DNA of 64,000 nucleotides, taken from NCBI RefSeq assembly GCF_015234305.1, contig NZ_JADGMI010000002.1, positions 930,001 through 994,000 of the forward strand, read 5' to 3'. This DNA comes from Superficieibacter sp. 1612_C1 (GTDB taxonomy: Bacteria > Pseudomonadota > Gammaproteobacteria > Enterobacterales > Enterobacteriaceae). A model generated the notes under the pieces. It did no database searches. It had not been told where the DNA came from and saw only the letters and a program-made list of their open reading frames with translations. A program made the translations under genes and the position numbers. This document shows, piece by piece, positions 63,301-64,000 of the stretch; the first letter of the stretch is position 1, and each line of letters starts with the position of its first letter.

Positions 63301-64000
63301 CACTGCTGAAAGCCGGGAAGATGTGGATCGATAACATTCGCGTGGAGGATGTTACCGACGCTAAAGCCAATGCGGCGACGGCGACGGCAGTCAGCCAGTT
63401 GCAGACGACGGTAAAAAACCAGGGTGATACGCTGACGGCTCAGTCCCAGAGCATTCAGTCGCTCAATACGAACCTTGGCAACAAGGCGGAATCCAGCGCG
63501 CTGACGCAGACCAACGCCACTGTTACCCAGCAGGGCAAGGATATTACCGCCAATACCAAGTCTGTCAGTGAGCTGAAAACGCGTGTGGAGGGCGCGGAGT
63601 CGGGGCTGAACCAGACCGTTGAATCTATTGCCCAGGCCGGGTTCGCGCAGTTCAGAGGATTTTACGAGCAGCGTGCCGAAATCGTCAGCAACGACACGAA
63701 AATCACTGCCTCCATCAACGAGGTGAATGTGACCATCGCGAATGAAGCGGGTGCGGTGGCGCAGCAGATGAACACCCTGCAGGCCAGCGTCGGTGATAAT
63801 GCCGCCGCTATCCAGGTGACGTCTTCCGCGCTGGCGGATGTGTCCGGCAAGCTGTCGGCGCAGTGGGGTGTTAAGGTTCAGGTTGATGCTCAGGGGCGCT
63901 CCTACGCGGCCGGTATTCAACTGGGTATTGATGGCTCCGGAGGCACCTCCGCGTTTCTTATCGACGCTGACCAGTTCGGGATTTATAACCCGAATGCGGC
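57312..64000 (+). CDS. Very large J-like tail tip/host specificity protein (3' end missing)
   Basis: Open from ATG 57312 to the edge: at least 2,229 residues (lambda J has 1,132). N-terminal lambda J-like hub (IIGAKGGSQKQHTPVEQPDS; to about residue 620), two fibronectin-III-like domains (about 620-815), a long coiled coil of repeats around SDRTAAIAAEA (815-960), a beta-sandwich binding-type domain (960-1100), a second one (NGSFESDFDYWDD, about 1217-1365), an ILEI-type domain (FDLYGNA..., GTYVAVTTYDE; about 1415-1580), a third beta-sandwich (NGSGESGPEFWE, about 1875-2015) and a DUF1983 region at the end. The variable modules are expected to set host range. Confidence 0.9.
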   Translation, partial: MATIIGAKGGSQKQHTPVEQPDSAQSMARCRMLLALGEGEFAGGLDATRIYLDGTPLGNADGTMNFENVSWDFRPGTQTQEPIPGFPAVENETRLGVSITKATPWTRAISNTQIDAVLVRIGINGLQQQENDGDIVGTTVSYHIDVATDGGSYETVMTKTVTEKLSSLYELTHRINLPKASTGWQIRVVRDTADSTSQLLQNKTQVQAITEVIDARLRYPHTALLYASFNAKTFSDTPKISCKPKGRIIRIPSNYDPIARTYSGTWDGTFKWSWTNNPAWIWFDVLTEQRFGLGRRVTPEMLDKWELYRIAQRCDQRVPDGKGGNGTEPRFIFDVYIQSQADAWQVIKDIAAGFNGMTFWGNNMFNVVSDMPADTSKLQILTRASVVGKPSYSSGSEKNRYSSALINFSDPDNHYQDRTTAVMFPDLVKQFKFKQTQLTAIGCSRESEAQRRGGWAVYSNSLDRIITLQTGLDGFAYIPGTVFAFADERVSGRVYGGRITGYDGSIKAVFTDRGTSAVPGDTLMIRTNGGIVESRTIQAVNGSQLIIATPFKAEPAPNAIFVIDAGQLRLQYFRVTNLTFNDEENTYTITGAEYNASKYDAVDNNARLDIPPISLIPTGLVSQPGDVNVSSYDAVRQGQRVATLVAIWNAPQDKNGKPQADIVAYQMQWKRGDNEWINTPQTGLRSAEVPGIFEGDYLVRVRAINSGGASSLWTTSVLTHLKGRTGAVPAPTGLRTEGIVFGVVLNWDFPAGTGDTLKTEIQYSAASTGENPLLLADVPYPQKTYQQLGLKFGVTFWYRARLVDKNGNQSAWTGWVSGMPADNVADYIDNMDEAIRDTDTYKELDKSIQDNVNAIQKEVSDRSAAITKEATDRAAAISKETTARSQALTKEASDRTAAIAAEATTRAQQDQQVAADAANGLLNEQLTREAAISETNLIIQNKTDSLAQSIAQVAAGSGTQFDSLKIWHFNSSGVEGWTGNGTPTVVDNCLRPANHANNPYVVSPASLAVDAASYRFVKLRIRKVGKPAWRGQLRWRDTAAFNDTNMVTLPEPAFDASGVATIDFSDIKWNTLANVAQIRLDIGATQTASDYFLIDWIAVGRPAPGASTAALEDEATARIAADSAEATARSTLAAQLRGGTDGTDPSKLTSGLIYNERQVRISSEKALAEDVEALETNFNGNKATVQQSLEALTDAQTSQGKAITNISASLKYANIDAANMLTNGSFESDFDYWDDRANRQYQTIINGGSYSGDKILRFSAYPNGTSSVAQRGILLLKGRTYRISAMCRFSADAVDGGTGNTKLALRNNASDGLIAAVAFGANENPLPTSWVERTLDYKVGSSDIVAKIVVGSYMSAGSMDIDFVRVMDITDIKAIETKADAGAVSTLDGKVKAIGDTVDAQGTALTQVQASIGRRTVYRAVSVGSGGTGGIGAAGIFKEDGTKLATPARSYMLSVFRTNADGSTSFTATNFDLYGNAAAASAAFNDAVAALANGTYVAVTTYDEPNGSKSRIYDAIESLGGSREAMNLMVSRSAYILLGCKGIGKGNGQELVSPVGGSADARVFAAIEFVNGTMVGLGAGASAIANANASATTALDAKVTQQGKDISTQADAITQLKTDVGGKASQQALNQLSQRVTDTEGDIESQQTAITGLNNSLKNKADASAFNELETSVKGQSERLDAVETKTVRVDLSALDPDTYYPVTLALANQAQIRQRIRVVRPFNSTSDWTKPVWSTHTNKNFGLTLEWTTIGSGWGANSIDRNIEEFQYTFAAKSPAVGINQMSRSSQEYVYLRGGANYNFILQKSLPDPVIRTTDFTQNDITISPIGLNDPLAIPPTTTRQDTVANATATTALKSTLKDAAADTENMIANGSGESGPEFWEGSPLPAVVTTSPYLGTKCFEYSGTANMLMFQRGLTMLKDRTYRVSLMAKFSSDASVDATTGWGNTKASIRQSESNAFIAEVNFKGSGSSLATVWTEFSFEYTPTADLLVRLAISSLLKAGKMWIDNIRVEDVTDAKANAATATAVSQLQTTVKNQGDTLTAQSQSIQSLNTNLGNKAESSALTQTNATVTQQGKDITANTKSVSELKTRVEGAESGLNQTVESIAQAGFAQFRGFYEQRAEIVSNDTKITASINEVNVTIANEAGAVAQQMNTLQASVGDNAAAIQVTSSALADVSGKLSAQWGVKVQVDAQGRSYAAGIQLGIDGSGGTSAFLIDADQFGIYNPNA

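Larger units (their letters stand above)
10385..64000. mobile_element. Lambdoid siphophage prophage, right end beyond the window
   Basis: Contiguous phage gene order: int-xis, recT-recE, repressor/Cro-like pair, replication, Q, lysis, terminase, head, tail, J. No large deletion or transposon is evident. The apparent recE frameshift is the only lesion I see. The tip-protein gene is still open at the window edge. Confidence 0.95.

Overview
The window reads as an enterobacterial chromosome (Enterobacter/Klebsiella/Citrobacter-like; coding sequence close to E. coli throughout). Positions 1 to about 10,384 are host core genes. The rest, to the right edge and beyond it, is one apparently intact lambdoid siphophage prophage. 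Its left end (integrase side) is in the window and its right attachment site is not.

Host segment: end of oppC, then oppD and oppF (oligopeptide importer); a six-helix voltage-gated potassium-channel-like gene with an unusual C-terminal zinc ribbon; yciU, clsA, yciY, yciI and tonB; then yniA, ydiZ, pfkB and ydiY. In E. coli K-12 the tonB block and the yniA-ydiZ-pfkB-ydiY block are far apart, so their junction here marks a rearrangement relative to that species. After ydiY comes what I recognise as the 5' part of the thrS leader. It stops inside the operator hairpin at about 10,384, where prophage sequence begins.

Prophage, left to right: integrase and excisionase; a leftward recombination operon (DUF4060, recT, recE with an apparent one-base frameshift near its start, small zinc-finger and DUF1482 genes); pL with matching operators; a leftward two-gene cassette just downstream of the repressor (a DUF6932 nucleotidyltransferase-like protein and an unknown 306-residue partner), in the place of lambda rexAB; a short DicA-like repressor without a peptidase domain; oR/pR; a YdaS/Cro-like gene and ydaT; O-like and P-like replication genes with 12-bp iterons inside O; small early genes and two methyltransferases; an AT-rich moron block with two lipoprotein genes; a DinI-like gene under a LexA box; DUF1367 and DUF1364 genes; and a DUF1133/Q antiterminator.

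Between Q and the lysis genes lie about 2 kb of small genes and structured elements: two cold-shock genes, one with a cspA-type 5' UTR, a ynfU-like zinc protein, two candidate branched RNAs, a three-way-junction palindrome and several intrinsic terminators. Then come pinholin, SAR endolysin and Rz/Rz1, a block of small unknown genes, and the late operon: terminase, DUF4055 portal, MuF-metallopeptidase fusion, scaffold, capsid, two glycosyltransferases, head-tail connectors, tail tube, chaperone with a programmed -1 frameshift, tape measure, lambda M, L, K and I homologues, a lipoprotein moron, and a very large J-like tip protein that runs off the edge.

How it works together (inference): the repressor holds pL and pR through GTAAA-N7-TTTAC operators while probably co-expressing the downstream two-gene cassette in the lysogen. 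Because the repressor lacks a self-cleavage domain, induction probably needs another input. The most interesting candidates for undescribed biology are the repressor-linked DUF6932 pair, the glycosyltransferase pair inside the capsid operon, the MuF-metallopeptidase fusion, and the RNA-rich region between Q and holin.
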